From Melioribacteraceae bacterium (GTDB taxonomy: Bacteria; Bacteroidota; Ignavibacteria; Ignavibacteriales; Melioribacteraceae), in the NCBI GenBank assembly GCA_027030245.1, contig JALVFE010000010.1:62001-126000 (forward strand): a stretch of DNA of 64,000 nucleotides, in the 5' to 3' direction. The first letter of the stretch is position 1. Each line of letters opens with the position of its first letter. The notes below the pieces were generated by a model that saw only the letters and a list, made by a program, of their open reading frames with translations, had not been told where the DNA came from and made no database searches. Positions 23,130 to 32,170 of this stretch are shown here, one piece after another. The translations under genes and the position numbers were made by a program.

Positions 23130-24035
23130 ATGAACATTAATATTTTAAGTTTCCAGCAGATAAAAGAAATGTCTCTTGTACAATTTTCTACTGAAAAACA
23201 AAACACTTTCGATTACATAAGTCTTACTAACGCCATTGAGAAAAATTATTTGGAAATTACCGAAATAGACGAAACGGCGGATGTAAATAACATTATCGCA
23301 TATAACAAATCGGATAAATATATTTTCATAATGGACGGAGATATTTTGGAAGGTGCAAAACAAAACAGGGTTATGAATACGTCCGTTTTGTTAGCACCGA
23401 ACAGAAAATATATTATTCCCGTTAGTTGTGTAGAACAAGGACGATGGAATTTTGTATCCAAAAATTTCAAATCCGCAGATTATTCGGCGCCTTTCAAGCT
23501 GCGCAGCAAAAAGATGAGAGAAGTACAAGAAAATCTTTTTACGAGGGGAGAACATTTGTCCAATCAAGGAGAAGTTTGGGAGGATGTTCATCGTTATGCA
23601 AGTCACTTCAGAGTAAGTTCTGCTACTGCAAATTTATCGGATGTTTACAAAAAGAAGGAAAGCGACTTTAAAGAATTTATTGATTCGTTTGAAATTACGG
23701 AAGGTGCAAACGGAATAGCTGTTTTCGCCAGGAAAAAAATGTTATGCATCGATGTATTTAATCGTACTGATATTTATTCTGAATATTTCGAAAAGATTCT
23801 AAAAAGTGTAGCATTTGAAATATTTTCATTAAAAGAAAAAGATGAAAAAATATCGGAAGCCGAAGCAAAATTCAAAACACAAGATTTCTTTGACACGTTA
23901 GAAAATACCGATAAAAAAGAATTTGACAGTGTCGGCGTGGGGAGTGAGTTCAGGTATCAGACGGATTCGTTTACCGGGTTTTATTTACAATATAAAGAAC
24001 ACTTAATTCACCTGACCGGTTTGTCACTTAATTAA
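23130..24035 (+). CDS. ARPP-1-type domain protein of unknown function
   Basis: A 301-aa protein built around FIMDGDILEGAKQNRVMNTS and LLAPNRKYIIPVSCVEQGRW, which is the core of the domain named ARPP-1 in Pfam (DUF6569-like). The domain is widespread and its activity is not known; some relatives are linked to ADP-ribosylation systems. No signal peptide is present, so it should be cytosolic. The start has an AAAAAAGGAGG ribosome site 8 nt ahead of ATG 23130, so translation should be strong. It stands alone, with repeat-rich gaps on both sides, and just outside the right copy of the 21-bp inverted repeat. Confidence 0.82.
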   Translation: MNINILSFQQIKEMSLVQFSTEKQNTFDYISLTNAIEKNYLEITEIDETADVNNIIAYNKSDKYIFIMDGDILEGAKQNRVMNTSVLLAPNRKYIIPVSCVEQGRWNFVSKNFKSADYSAPFKLRSKKMREVQENLFTRGEHLSNQGEVWEDVHRYASHFRVSSATANLSDVYKKKESDFKEFIDSFEITEGANGIAVFARKKMLCIDVFNRTDIYSEYFEKILKSVAFEIFSLKEKDEKISEAEAKFKTQDFFDTLENTDKKEFDSVGVGSEFRYQTDSFTGFYLQYKEHLIHLTGLSLN

Positions 24036-24946
24036 ATTGCAGGTCAACTTGGCAGGTTGACCTACATCTAAATAAAATTACACTTAAGATTGGCTGATTG
24101 ACATGAGCCAAATTAAAAGGGTTGTCTTGTAAGGGGAGGCTGTTCGTTGCAAGCGATTGGTTCAGCATCTAACTCAAATCACGAGTTCTTTTTAGATCCC
24201 GAAATGAATTCGAGATGACTGGTTCTGTTCTGTGTCATGCTGTTCGCCGAAGGCGAATTGTTTCAGCATCTGCTTCAACTTCACTGCTACCACCGTCCAC
24301 ACTGGGTTAGAATTAGATTATTTTTCATTAGCGAATTTGCGGCAATTTTAATTGTTCTTTCTAGATCCCGAAACTAGTTCGGGATGACAGGTTAAAAACA
24401 ATCCGCTGTGGCGGTTGGGATAACAGAAAAGAAATTCCGAAGCCCAAATTCCAAACGACAAATGACTAATTCCCAATGACAAGTGACCGATGACAAGTGA
24501 CCATTGACAAATGACGATTGACAAATAACGATTTTTAAGTTTTTAAGATAGCCCCATAAAGCAAAATTGTAAGTAAACCTTTCCAAGTTGACCGAAGCCC
24601 ATGATTGTAGGTCAACATGCTATGTTGACCAAATCCAAATTTATACGTCAACTTGTTAAGTTGATGTTAAACAATAGTACAACTTATTACGCCAAGTTGG
24701 TCAAAAATTGCTTGCGGATAATTTTTCAAAATTGACCGAAACAAATTATTAGGTCAACCTGACAGGTTGACCTACAAAGCAAAATTGTAATTAAATCTTT
24801 TCAAGTTGACCAAAGACAAATGCTAATTTTGCAGTTAAATCTGAAGTGAGAAAATAAAATATTCCGGAACCTTTTTTCTTCGGTTTCTACTCATTCAACA
24901 TATCAATAAATAAAATAGTTTTGTGCTAAACTTTTTTCAAGAAACT
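24036..24946 (+). repeat. 911-bp gene-free gap packed with dispersed palindromes
   Basis: Three repeat kinds are mixed here. GGTCAACCTG palindromes: 24041-24063, 24571-24592, 24610-24630 (arms GGTCAACAT/ATGTTGACC), 24646-24666, 24751-24773 and a worn copy at 24787-24812. GATCCCGAAAC...GTTCGGGATGAC-type elements: about 24189-24226, 24233-24272 and 24363-24389. A degenerate tandem of AATGACAAGTGACC/ATTGACAAATGACG words fills 24450-24535. A half copy of the GCCGC palindrome is near 24325. No coding frame is convincing; the gap separates plus-strand genes from minus-strand ones. Confidence 0.75.
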
Positions 24947-25291
24947 TTATCCCGGAGGCCATTGCATTCTTCTTCCGCCGAGCAAATGCATGTGCAAATG
25001 GTAGACTTCCTGTCCGCCGTTTTTATCGCAATTGATTACCAAGCGGAAACCGTCTTTGGAAATTCCTTCTTTTTCGGCAATTTCATTAGCGGCATCGAAC
25101 ATGGCGGCAAGTAAATCCGCATGCTTTTCGCCTTTGATTTCTCTTACCGTGGGAATTTCTTCTTTTGGGATTATTAAAATGTGTACGGGAGCTTGCGGAT
25201 TGATATCCCGGAATGCCATTACTTTATCGTTTTCGTAAACGATATCCGCCGGTATTTCGCGATCGATGATCTTTTTAAATATTGTACTCAT
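24947..25291 (-). CDS. hinT: HIT-family purine nucleoside phosphoramidase HinT
   Basis: A 114-aa histidine-triad hydrolase that cleaves adenosine or guanosine phosphoramidates and lysyl-AMP. It has the family order FKKIIDREIPADIVYENDKV, FRDINPQAPVHILIIPKEEI and the catalytic triad HLHMHLLGGRRM (about 98-109). Length and sequence are textbook. It lies 19 bp downstream of the sigma-54 regulator on the same strand, so they are probably co-transcribed, though the two have no known functional link. It is the first ordinary chromosomal gene after the island. Confidence 0.96.
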   Translation of the reverse strand: MSTIFKKIIDREIPADIVYENDKVMAFRDINPQAPVHILIIPKEEIPTVREIKGEKHADLLAAMFDAANEIAEKEGISKDGFRLVINCDKNGGQEVYHLHMHLLGGRRMQWPPG

Positions 25292-25310
25292 TTTTCTCCC
25301 GGTTTATTTT

Positions 25311-26672
25311 TTACGAAATGTTATTCTTTTCAATTCCGTATTTTTTCATTTTATTGTATAAATGACTTCTTTGAATATCCAATGCTTCGGCAGTTTTACT
25401 TATATTCCAGTTATGAGCTTCCAATTGTTTGATGATGAATTTCTTTTCCGCTTTTTCCTTAAATTCCTGGAACGAATTTGTAACGTTCAATAAATCATCC
25501 GTATCGTGCTCCCCAACCGGAGCATATTTTTTTACATCGGATAACGTTAATTTTTCTCCGGGCACCATTATTACAAGCCGCTCTATAAAATTTCTCAACT
25601 CTCTTACATTGCCTGTCCACGGAAGTGTTTTAAGAAATTCTACTGCATCCGTGTCCAACTCTTTTAGCGGAAAATTGTTTTTTACACAAATTTGTTTTAC
25701 AAAATGACGCGCCAAAACGGGAATATCTTCGGTTCTTTCCCTTAACGGCGGAATATAAATCGGTATTACATTCAATCTATGGAACAAATCTTTCCGGAAA
25801 TTTCCTTTTTCAATCTCTTCTTGAAGGTTTTTATTCGTTGCCGAGACAATTCGCACGTCAACTTCAATTTTTGAGTTCCCGCCCACGCGTTCGATTATTC
25901 CGTTTTCTATTGCTCTTAATACTTTTGCCTGCGCTTGAAGGCTCATATCGCCGACTTCATCCAAAAACAGCGTGCCACCGTTTGCAAGCTCGAATTTTCC
26001 GATTCTTTTTTGCATTGCTCCCGTAAATGCTCCCTTTTCATGCCCGAAAAGTTCGGATTCTATCAATTCGTTAGGTATTGCGGCGCAATTTACTTCTATA
26101 AACGGTTTATCTGCTCTTAAACTTTGTTTATGAATTTCGCGGGCAACAAGCTCTTTTCCGGTTCCGTTATCGCCCGTAATTAAAATTCTTGCTTCGGTGG
26201 GAGCTACGCGGCTGATAGTTTCCAAAATATCTTTTATTGCTTTACTTTCGCCGAGTATTTGCGATTCAGTTTGTAAATCTTTTTTTAATTGTTCGTTTTC
26301 TTTAATTAAAGATGAAGTTTTAAGCGCATTACGTATGCTTATCAACAATTTATCACGGTCAATCGGTTTTTCTATAAAATCAAAAGCGCCTAATTTTGTT
26401 GCTTTAATTGCGTTTTCCAGACTTCCGTGTGCCGAAATAATAATTACGCTCACCAAAAGTTTTTTTTCGGTAATGATTTTTAATATTTCGAATCCGCTTT
26501 TACCTGGCATTTGAATATCGAGAAGCAGAACATCGTACGGAAAATTAACCAACTTTTCAATTCCTTCATCGGGACTTGTGGTGTACTCGACGGAATAATT
26601 TTCGTATTCCAAAATCATCTTAAGACTTTCGCAAATTTCTTGCTCGTCGTCGATTATTAATATTCTACTCAT
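25311..26672 (-). CDS. NtrC-family sigma-54-dependent response regulator
   Basis: A 453-aa two-component regulator. Receiver domain 1-115 has the phosphoacceptor Asp in LLLDIQMPGKSG (near 52) and a conserved Lys in FIEKPID. The AAA+ domain has Walker A GDNGTGKE (about 165), the sigma-54 contact loop GAFTGA (in ELFGHEKGAFTGAM) and Walker B GGTLFLDEVGDM. A Fis-type helix-turn-helix closes it (NISKTAEALDIQRSHLYNKMKKYG). It should open sigma-54 promoters once phosphorylated. No sensor kinase is next to it, so the partner lies elsewhere. A hypothetical secreted protein gene is directly upstream (8 bp). Confidence 0.96.
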   Translation of the reverse strand: MSRILIIDDEQEICESLKMILEYENYSVEYTTSPDEGIEKLVNFPYDVLLLDIQMPGKSGFEILKIITEKKLLVSVIIISAHGSLENAIKATKLGAFDFIEKPIDRDKLLISIRNALKTSSLIKENEQLKKDLQTESQILGESKAIKDILETISRVAPTEARILITGDNGTGKELVAREIHKQSLRADKPFIEVNCAAIPNELIESELFGHEKGAFTGAMQKRIGKFELANGGTLFLDEVGDMSLQAQAKVLRAIENGIIERVGGNSKIEVDVRIVSATNKNLQEEIEKGNFRKDLFHRLNVIPIYIPPLRERTEDIPVLARHFVKQICVKNNFPLKELDTDAVEFLKTLPWTGNVRELRNFIERLVIMVPGEKLTLSDVKKYAPVGEHDTDDLLNVTNSFQEFKEKAEKKFIIKQLEAHNWNISKTAEALDIQRSHLYNKMKKYGIEKNNIS

Positions 26673-26679
26673 AATTTTT

Positions 26680-27342
26680 TCAATTAATTGTCGGTACGGA
26701 ATAAAACAAATAATATAACTTCATTACATCGGACGGCATAAGGTTTTTATTCTTTCTTAATTCTTTGCCGAACAATTCGCCTAAGCTGTTCGTTAGAATA
26801 TCCCTTTCGTCCAATCCGCCGCCCACTTCGAACGAAGCTTCGAATAACTCCACAAAAATACCCATAAACTTCGATAAATTAAAGAAACCTTGATTGTATG
26901 CTAAAAACGAATTGCCGAAAAAGTGTGCAACTTTATCTTTGTCTCCGAAATTTGTTTCCGGAGAATCGAAGTAGATTTTTTTCGGGAGATTTTTAACCTT
27001 CCGATTGAATAAAGTTTCATCAACGGAAGGCAAATGTAAATTTACTTTTCCAAGCGGAGGCAGATGAACGGGCATTTTGTTGAAAGGTAAAGTCGCAAAA
27101 GTCAATGACAGCAAAGCTTCTGAGTAGTCGCCGTTGTGATATTCCAATGCCTTTGAGTATAACGTATCGATAAGCTCCAAATCGGAATTGGAACTTTTAA
27201 GAAGAGTAAATTCTTGGGAAACTATATATTCGGATAAAAAATACACCGCATCCGAAAGACTTTTTTCGCTTTGTGAACGGATGACACCCGTACAAACACC
27301 GTAAATAATAAAGAAAGCCAGATAGGTAAAAAATTTGGTCAT
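26680..27342 (-). CDS. Secreted or membrane-anchored protein of unknown function
   Basis: A 220-aa protein with an N-terminal signal-like segment (FFTYLAFFIIYGVCTGVIRSQ). The rest is soluble and mostly helical. A stretch near 135-150, KDKVAHFFGNSFLAYNQGFF, recalls the DKxxHF motif of small lipoproteins such as YfiM/DUF2279, but the match is faint. A proline-rich part (MPVHLPPLGKVNLHLPSVDE) lies in the middle. It is upstream of the NtrC-type regulator with only 7 bp between them, so it heads the operon that also includes hinT. Divergent from the acyl-CoA dehydrogenase gene, sharing a 124-bp promoter gap. Confidence 0.8.
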   Translation of the reverse strand: MTKFFTYLAFFIIYGVCTGVIRSQSEKSLSDAVYFLSEYIVSQEFTLLKSSNSDLELIDTLYSKALEYHNGDYSEALLSLTFATLPFNKMPVHLPPLGKVNLHLPSVDETLFNRKVKNLPKKIYFDSPETNFGDKDKVAHFFGNSFLAYNQGFFNLSKFMGIFVELFEASFEVGGGLDERDILTNSLGELFGKELRKNKNLMPSDVMKLYYLFYSVPTIN

Positions 27343-27466
27343 AACAAAATATATTATTTATTCTCGTAAAAAAGCAATATTTTTAAAGAAAGAATCACAA
27401 ACGAATTTTAATAAGTTAAACTTGTAATTTTTCTAAAACTGTTTGTAAAATTTTGAAAGGAGAACA

Positions 27467-28615
27467 ATGGACTTCAATTTCACGGAAGAACAAATTTTGA
27501 TAAGAAAAACGGTAAGGGAATTTGCCGAACAAGAGATAAAACCAAAGGCGAAAGAATTGGACGAACAGGAAAAATTTTCGCCCGAGTTAACGAAAAGAAT
27601 GGGGGATTTGGGACTTTTCGGAATGACGTTGCCGGAAAAATACGGCGGTCAGGGAATGGACACACTTTCTTATATTATTGCCGTGGAAGAATTGGCAAGG
27701 GTCGATGGTTCGCATGCGGCTACTCTTGCGGCTCACAATTCGCTTGGTATCGGTCCCATTTATTATTACGGAACCGAAGAGCAAAAACAAAAATATTTAC
27801 CTAAACTCTGCACCGGAGAACATCTTTGGGCTTTCGGTCTGACCGAGCCGAATGCCGGTTCCGATTCGAGAGGAACGAAAACCACAGCCAAACTCGAAGG
27901 TAACGAATGGGTGATTAACGGTTCAAAAATATTTATCACAAACGGTTCGGCTGAAATTTCGCTTGGTTGCACGGTTCAAACCGTTACCGGAAAAACGGAA
28001 GAAGGGAAAAAAATATTTACCACAATTTTGGTGGAAAACGGAACTCCGGGTTTCACGGCAAAAGTAATGCACGGGAAAATGATGTGGCGCGCGTCAAATA
28101 CTTCCGAACTATATTTCGATAATTGCAGAGTTCCGAAAGAAAATATTCTCGGCGAAATCGGGCAAGGTTCCAAAATAATGCTAAGCACTTTGGATAACGG
28201 CAGACTTTCAATTGCCGCAATGGGTTTGGGGTTGGCGCAAGGCGCTTACGAAATGGCGCTTAAATATGCTAAAGAAAGGGAACAATTCGGCAGACCGATA
28301 TCAAAATTTCAGATAATTGCCTTTAAGCTTGCCGATATGGCTATGAAAATTGAGCTTGCGAGAAATTTACTTTACAAAGCTTGCTGGTTAAAAGATCAGG
28401 GCGAACTTTTTGCCAAAGAAGCTGCAATGGCTAAATTATATTGTTCGGAAATTGCCAAAGAAGTTGCGGACGATGCAGTGCAGATACACGGCGGATACGG
28501 TCTTATGAAAGAATACGATGTGGAGCGGTTTTACAGGGATCAAAGACTTTTGCAAATAGGTGAAGGTACTTCGGAAATTCAGAGATTGGTAATTTCCAGA
28601 TATATCGGTTGCTGA
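27467..28615 (+). CDS. Acyl-CoA dehydrogenase (short/branched-chain type)
   Basis: An FAD enzyme that oxidises acyl-CoA to the 2-enoyl-CoA in beta-oxidation or amino-acid breakdown. All family blocks are present: LGLFGMTLPEKYGGQGMD, AFGLTEPNAGSDSRG (flavin contact), WVINGSKIFITNGS, and REQFGRPISKFQ. The catalytic base is Glu in GEGTSEIQR (E366), the short-chain/butyryl type position. Length 382 aa is standard. An AAAGGAG site lies 8 nt ahead of the ATG, and a TTG...TGTAAAATTTTG promoter-like sequence is upstream. The electron acceptor would be ETF, not encoded here. The exact chain length cannot be told from sequence alone. Confidence 0.95.
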   Translation: MDFNFTEEQILIRKTVREFAEQEIKPKAKELDEQEKFSPELTKRMGDLGLFGMTLPEKYGGQGMDTLSYIIAVEELARVDGSHAATLAAHNSLGIGPIYYYGTEEQKQKYLPKLCTGEHLWAFGLTEPNAGSDSRGTKTTAKLEGNEWVINGSKIFITNGSAEISLGCTVQTVTGKTEEGKKIFTTILVENGTPGFTAKVMHGKMMWRASNTSELYFDNCRVPKENILGEIGQGSKIMLSTLDNGRLSIAAMGLGLAQGAYEMALKYAKEREQFGRPISKFQIIAFKLADMAMKIELARNLLYKACWLKDQGELFAKEAAMAKLYCSEIAKEVADDAVQIHGGYGLMKEYDVERFYRDQRLLQIGEGTSEIQRLVISRYIGC

Positions 28616-28812
28616 CTTTATCGCATTTCAATTGCATCTAATAGTTAAAAGTTAGTCAATTTATAATTTTTACCCGGATCGGTGCATTCGTGACTTACGC
28701 CACAACAAGCATTCTATTATTTTTATTAAATGCGGAAAATTTGTAACTTTTTTGTTTCATAAACGTCAAAATGTTCGTTCGATAAAAACATTTGTTCATC
28801 GGAGAAAAAAGT

Positions 28813-30138
28813 ATGAAAAAGTTTGTTTTAATTTTATTATCAATTACGTTCACGTTCTCTACCGGAATTTTCGCCCAGAAGCAAAAAATCCTTACTCTTG
28901 AGAAAGCGATATCGATTGCGCTTAACAAAAACACCGATGTAATTAAAACAAAAAACAATTTGGTAACGAATGAAGCACAAGTAAAGAGCGCTTACGGTGA
29001 TTTACTTCCCGATTTCAGACTGGGAGGAAGTTGGAGTTGGACGAGAATCAACGACGATGATCTAGCTGTATATCGTACCGAAACGAGAAATTGGGTGCTC
29101 AGTGCCGGCGGAAATATAGTATTGTTCGACGGTCTTTCCAATCTGGCAAACATCGATCAAAAAAAGAACGATCTAGAATCTGCCGAAAATTTATTCGAAA
29201 AACTCAAGCAAGATATTATCTATCAAACAACGGAACTTTATTATAATGTATTAAATGCCCGCGAACTTGTAAAAGTGAGACAAGATAATTTAAAGTTTAA
29301 CAAAAAGCTTTACGAAGATATTGTAGAAAGAAATAAAGTAGGTTCGGTGCCGATAGCTGATGTTTATACGCAACAAGTTCAGTTCGGTAACGCGCAACTG
29401 GCTCTAATACAAGCTCAAAACGATTATGAGAACGCTAAAAGTATTCTCTTGAATTTTCTCGCACTTGATATTCTTGAAGATTACAGATTGGAAGACCCGA
29501 TAAGAGAAAAACAAAAAGTCGAGTTGGATAGCTATATAAGAGAATTTCAAAATATTGAAAGCATGGTAAATGTTGCTTTGAAAAACAGAAAAGATTATCT
29601 CGGCAAAAAATTATCTCTTGCATCTGCCGAAAACGGATTGACAATTGCGCAAAGCGGATTATTTCCTAATTTAAGCGGTAATTATAATTTCTCAACACGC
29701 GCCAGTTCGCCCGATGACCTTTTTACAAGACGGGAATGGTCGTTGGGACTTTCGTTAAATATTCCTATTTTCTCAAATTGGAATACCGAAGCTCAGATTC
29801 AGTTTGCGAAAATTAAAATAGAAAATACGAAAGAAGATTTAAATGCTTTGGAAAGGCAAATTAAAATAGAAATTAAACAAGGTTATTTAGATTTGGTTGC
29901 GGCAAAGAAAAGATTGGATGTAAGTACTGCAAATGTTAAAGCCGCCGAAGAAAATAGAAAAATTAATCAAGAAAGATATAACTTGGGTTCGGGAACCATT
30001 CTCGATGTTTTGCAGTCAGATAAAGATTATACTCAAGCGCAAAGCGATAAAATTAATGCTTTGTATGAATATTATAAACTTCGGGATAAACTCTTAAATT
30101 CGTTGGGAAGAATTAATCCGAACGCATTTGAAAATTAA
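28813..30138 (+). CDS. TolC-family outer-membrane channel
   Basis: The outer-membrane exit duct of a tripartite efflux system. A signal peptide (MKKFVLILLSITFTFSTGIFAQ) precedes two long helical-barrel repeats typical of TolC proteins: LTLEKAISIALNKNTDVIKT, later LSLASAENGLTIAQSGLFPN in the middle, and NQERYNLGSGTILDVLQSDK near the C terminus. Length 441 aa is normal. ATG 28813 begins the signal peptide and has a GGAG site upstream; an earlier in-frame start at 28792 is not needed. It starts a five-gene operon with adaptor, ATPase and two permeases. Confidence 0.94.
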   Translation: MKKFVLILLSITFTFSTGIFAQKQKILTLEKAISIALNKNTDVIKTKNNLVTNEAQVKSAYGDLLPDFRLGGSWSWTRINDDDLAVYRTETRNWVLSAGGNIVLFDGLSNLANIDQKKNDLESAENLFEKLKQDIIYQTTELYYNVLNARELVKVRQDNLKFNKKLYEDIVERNKVGSVPIADVYTQQVQFGNAQLALIQAQNDYENAKSILLNFLALDILEDYRLEDPIREKQKVELDSYIREFQNIESMVNVALKNRKDYLGKKLSLASAENGLTIAQSGLFPNLSGNYNFSTRASSPDDLFTRREWSLGLSLNIPIFSNWNTEAQIQFAKIKIENTKEDLNALERQIKIEIKQGYLDLVAAKKRLDVSTANVKAAEENRKINQERYNLGSGTILDVLQSDKDYTQAQSDKINALYEYYKLRDKLLNSLGRINPNAFEN

Positions 30139-30171
30139 AAATTAAAAAAAATACTAAAGGAGCTTACTGAT

Positions 30172-31446
30172 ATGGCAAATTCAAAGCCGAAAAAAAAGAA
30201 AAAAGTTCTAATATTCGGATTTCTTGCTGTTCTGCTTGCAGTGGTAATTGCTTTGATATTGTTAAATAAAAACAAAGAAAAAGTAATTAAAGTTGAAACT
30301 GAAAAAATTACAAAACGCGATATTACGCAAGTGGTTTCCGCAACGGGTACCATTAATCCGGTTGACCAAGTAATTCTAAGACCCGAAGTAACCGGGGAGA
30401 TTGTGGAACTTCCGGTTAAAGAAGGCGATAAAGTAAAAAAAGGTCAGCTTTTAATAAGATTGAAACCCGATCAATATATCGCCAGAAGAAATAAAGCCAA
30501 GGCAAGTCTCGATTTTGCCAAAGCCACGCTTGCGGAAAGACAGGCATCGCTTGCCGAAGTTGAATCGAATTACAAAAGGGTTAAAGAGCTTTATCAAAAA
30601 AATCTTGCCAGCGAAGCCGATTTGGAAGCGGCGCGTTCAAGTTATCTGCGTACCAAAGCGCAAGTGGACGCGCAAATTTCTTCAGTTATGCAAGCCGAAG
30701 AGAGTTTTAAAGACGCTCAAGTTGAATTGGCAAAAACGGCAATTTATTCTCCGCTTAACGGAACTATCACCGTGTTGAATGTGGAAAAAGGAGAGCGGGT
30801 TTTGGGAAGCTCCTTCAGTCAAGGCACGCATCTTATGACGGTTGCGGATCTTAACAGCATGGAAGCAACGGTTGAAGTGGACGAAAACGATGTTGTATTA
30901 ATCTCGGTCGGCGATACCGCAAAAATCAAAATCGATGCTTTCGGTGAAAAGGAATTTTTGGGAACCGTTTCGCAAATCGGCAATGCCGCAAAAGCAACTG
31001 GAATCGGAACGCAAGAAGAAGTTGTAAACTTCGATGTGAAAATCCGGTTGGATAATCCTGATTTGCAAATACGACCGGGTATGTCGTGTGACGCGGAAAT
31101 TCAAACGGAAACTAAAAAAGACGTAATTGCCGTTCCAATTCAATCGGTTACTTCGAGAATGCCCAAAAGAAAAAAAGGTGAAGAAAGAAAAGCCGGTAAA
31201 AAGAAAAGAAAACCCGTTGAAGTTGTTTTCATTGTGGAAGATAATTTAGCGTTAATGAAACCTGTGAAAACGGGAATCAGCGACGATTCGTATATCGAAA
31301 TTATCAAAGGCGTCGAAGAAGGTCAAATGGTCGTTACAGGACCTTACCGTGCTATTTCCAAAGAACTTCAAGACAGCACGAAAGTGATGTTGGCAAGTAA
31401 ATTCTCTAAAAACGGAAACGATAAAAAAAGCGGAAGCGGGAAATAA
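30172..31446 (+). CDS. Periplasmic adaptor of a MacA/HlyD-type exporter
   Basis: Links the inner-membrane permeases to the TolC channel. It has an N-terminal membrane anchor (VLIFGFLAVLLAVVIALILL, about 14-33), the lipoyl half-motif EVTGEIVELPVKEGDKVKKG, a helical hairpin (about 110-190), a second lipoyl half (AIYSPLNGTITVLNVEKGERV) and a beta-barrel with the usual IRPGMSCDAEI. A basic insert (MPKRKKGEERKAGKKKRKP, near 325-345) is unusual for the family. Start ATG 30172 follows an AAAGGAG site. Next gene starts directly after the stop. Confidence 0.94.
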   Translation: MANSKPKKKKKVLIFGFLAVLLAVVIALILLNKNKEKVIKVETEKITKRDITQVVSATGTINPVDQVILRPEVTGEIVELPVKEGDKVKKGQLLIRLKPDQYIARRNKAKASLDFAKATLAERQASLAEVESNYKRVKELYQKNLASEADLEAARSSYLRTKAQVDAQISSVMQAEESFKDAQVELAKTAIYSPLNGTITVLNVEKGERVLGSSFSQGTHLMTVADLNSMEATVEVDENDVVLISVGDTAKIKIDAFGEKEFLGTVSQIGNAAKATGIGTQEEVVNFDVKIRLDNPDLQIRPGMSCDAEIQTETKKDVIAVPIQSVTSRMPKRKKGEERKAGKKKRKPVEVVFIVEDNLALMKPVKTGISDDSYIEIIKGVEEGQMVVTGPYRAISKELQDSTKVMLASKFSKNGNDKKSGSGK

Positions 31447-32169
31447 ATGAATAACATTATTAAACTGGAACATATTGCAAAAATATACGAAGTAGGCGCG
31501 GAAAAAGTTCATGCTCTTAAAGATGTTTCGTTAACCATAGATGAAAACGAATATGTAGCGATTATGGGCCCTTCCGGTTCGGGGAAATCAACGTTAATGA
31601 ACATTATCGGTTGTTTGGATACACCGACGAAAGGCACTTACATTTTTACCGGTGTAAACGTAAGCGAAATGGACGACAACGAACTAGCGGAAATACGTAA
31701 CAAGGAAATCGGTTTTGTGTTTCAAACATTTAACCTTTTGCCGCGTTCAAACGCTTTGCATAATGTGGAATTACCGTTAATTTATGCCGGTATTCCTAAA
31801 AACGAAAGGCAAGAAAAAGCGATTCAAGCTCTTAAAAGTGTCGGCTTGGAAGACAGAATTTATCATAAACCGAATGAACTTTCCGGTGGTCAAAGACAAA
31901 GGGTGGCAATTGCCAGAGCGCTTGTAACAAATCCGTCTATTATTTTAGCCGACGAGCCGACAGGTAATCTCGATACAAAAACCGGCGAAGATATAATGGC
32001 TTTGTTTAACGAACTGCATGAAAAAGGTCATACTATTATTTTGGTTACGCACGAAGAATATATTGCCGAACATGCCGAAAGAATTATCAGGTTAAGGGAC
32101 GGTTTGATAGAGCGGGACGAACCGGTTGAAAACCGCGTAATACCGAATCATACTTTAAGTGAAGGTTGA
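31447..32169 (+). CDS. MacB/LolD-type ABC transporter ATPase
   Basis: The ATPase that powers the MacB-like permeases downstream. Walker A is GPSGSGKST (about 39-47), the Q-loop is VFQTFNLL, the signature is [15 protein letters not shown] and Walker B is [12 protein letters not shown], followed by the H-loop VTHEE. A length of 240 aa and the [13 protein letters not shown] insert are typical of the MacB/LolD group. ATG 31447 directly follows the adaptor stop. Such systems export peptides, siderophores or toxins, or move lipoproteins; substrate cannot be inferred. Confidence 0.96.
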   Translation: MNNIIKLEHIAKIYEVGAEKVHALKDVSLTIDENEYVAIMGPSGSGKSTLMNIIGCLDTPTKGTYIFTGVNVSEMDDNELAEIRNKEIGFVFQTFNLLPRSNALHNVELPLIYAGIPKNERQEKAIQALKSVGLEDRIYHKPNELSGGQRQRVAIARALVTNPSIILADEPTGNLDTKTGEDIMALFNELHEKGHTIILVTHEEYIAEHAERIIRLRDGLIERDEPVENRVIPNHTLSEG

Positions 32170-32170
32170 T

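Noticed and set aside
24947-25238. Plus-strand frames opposite hinT
   Set aside because: The histidine triad and full family alignment are on the minus strand.
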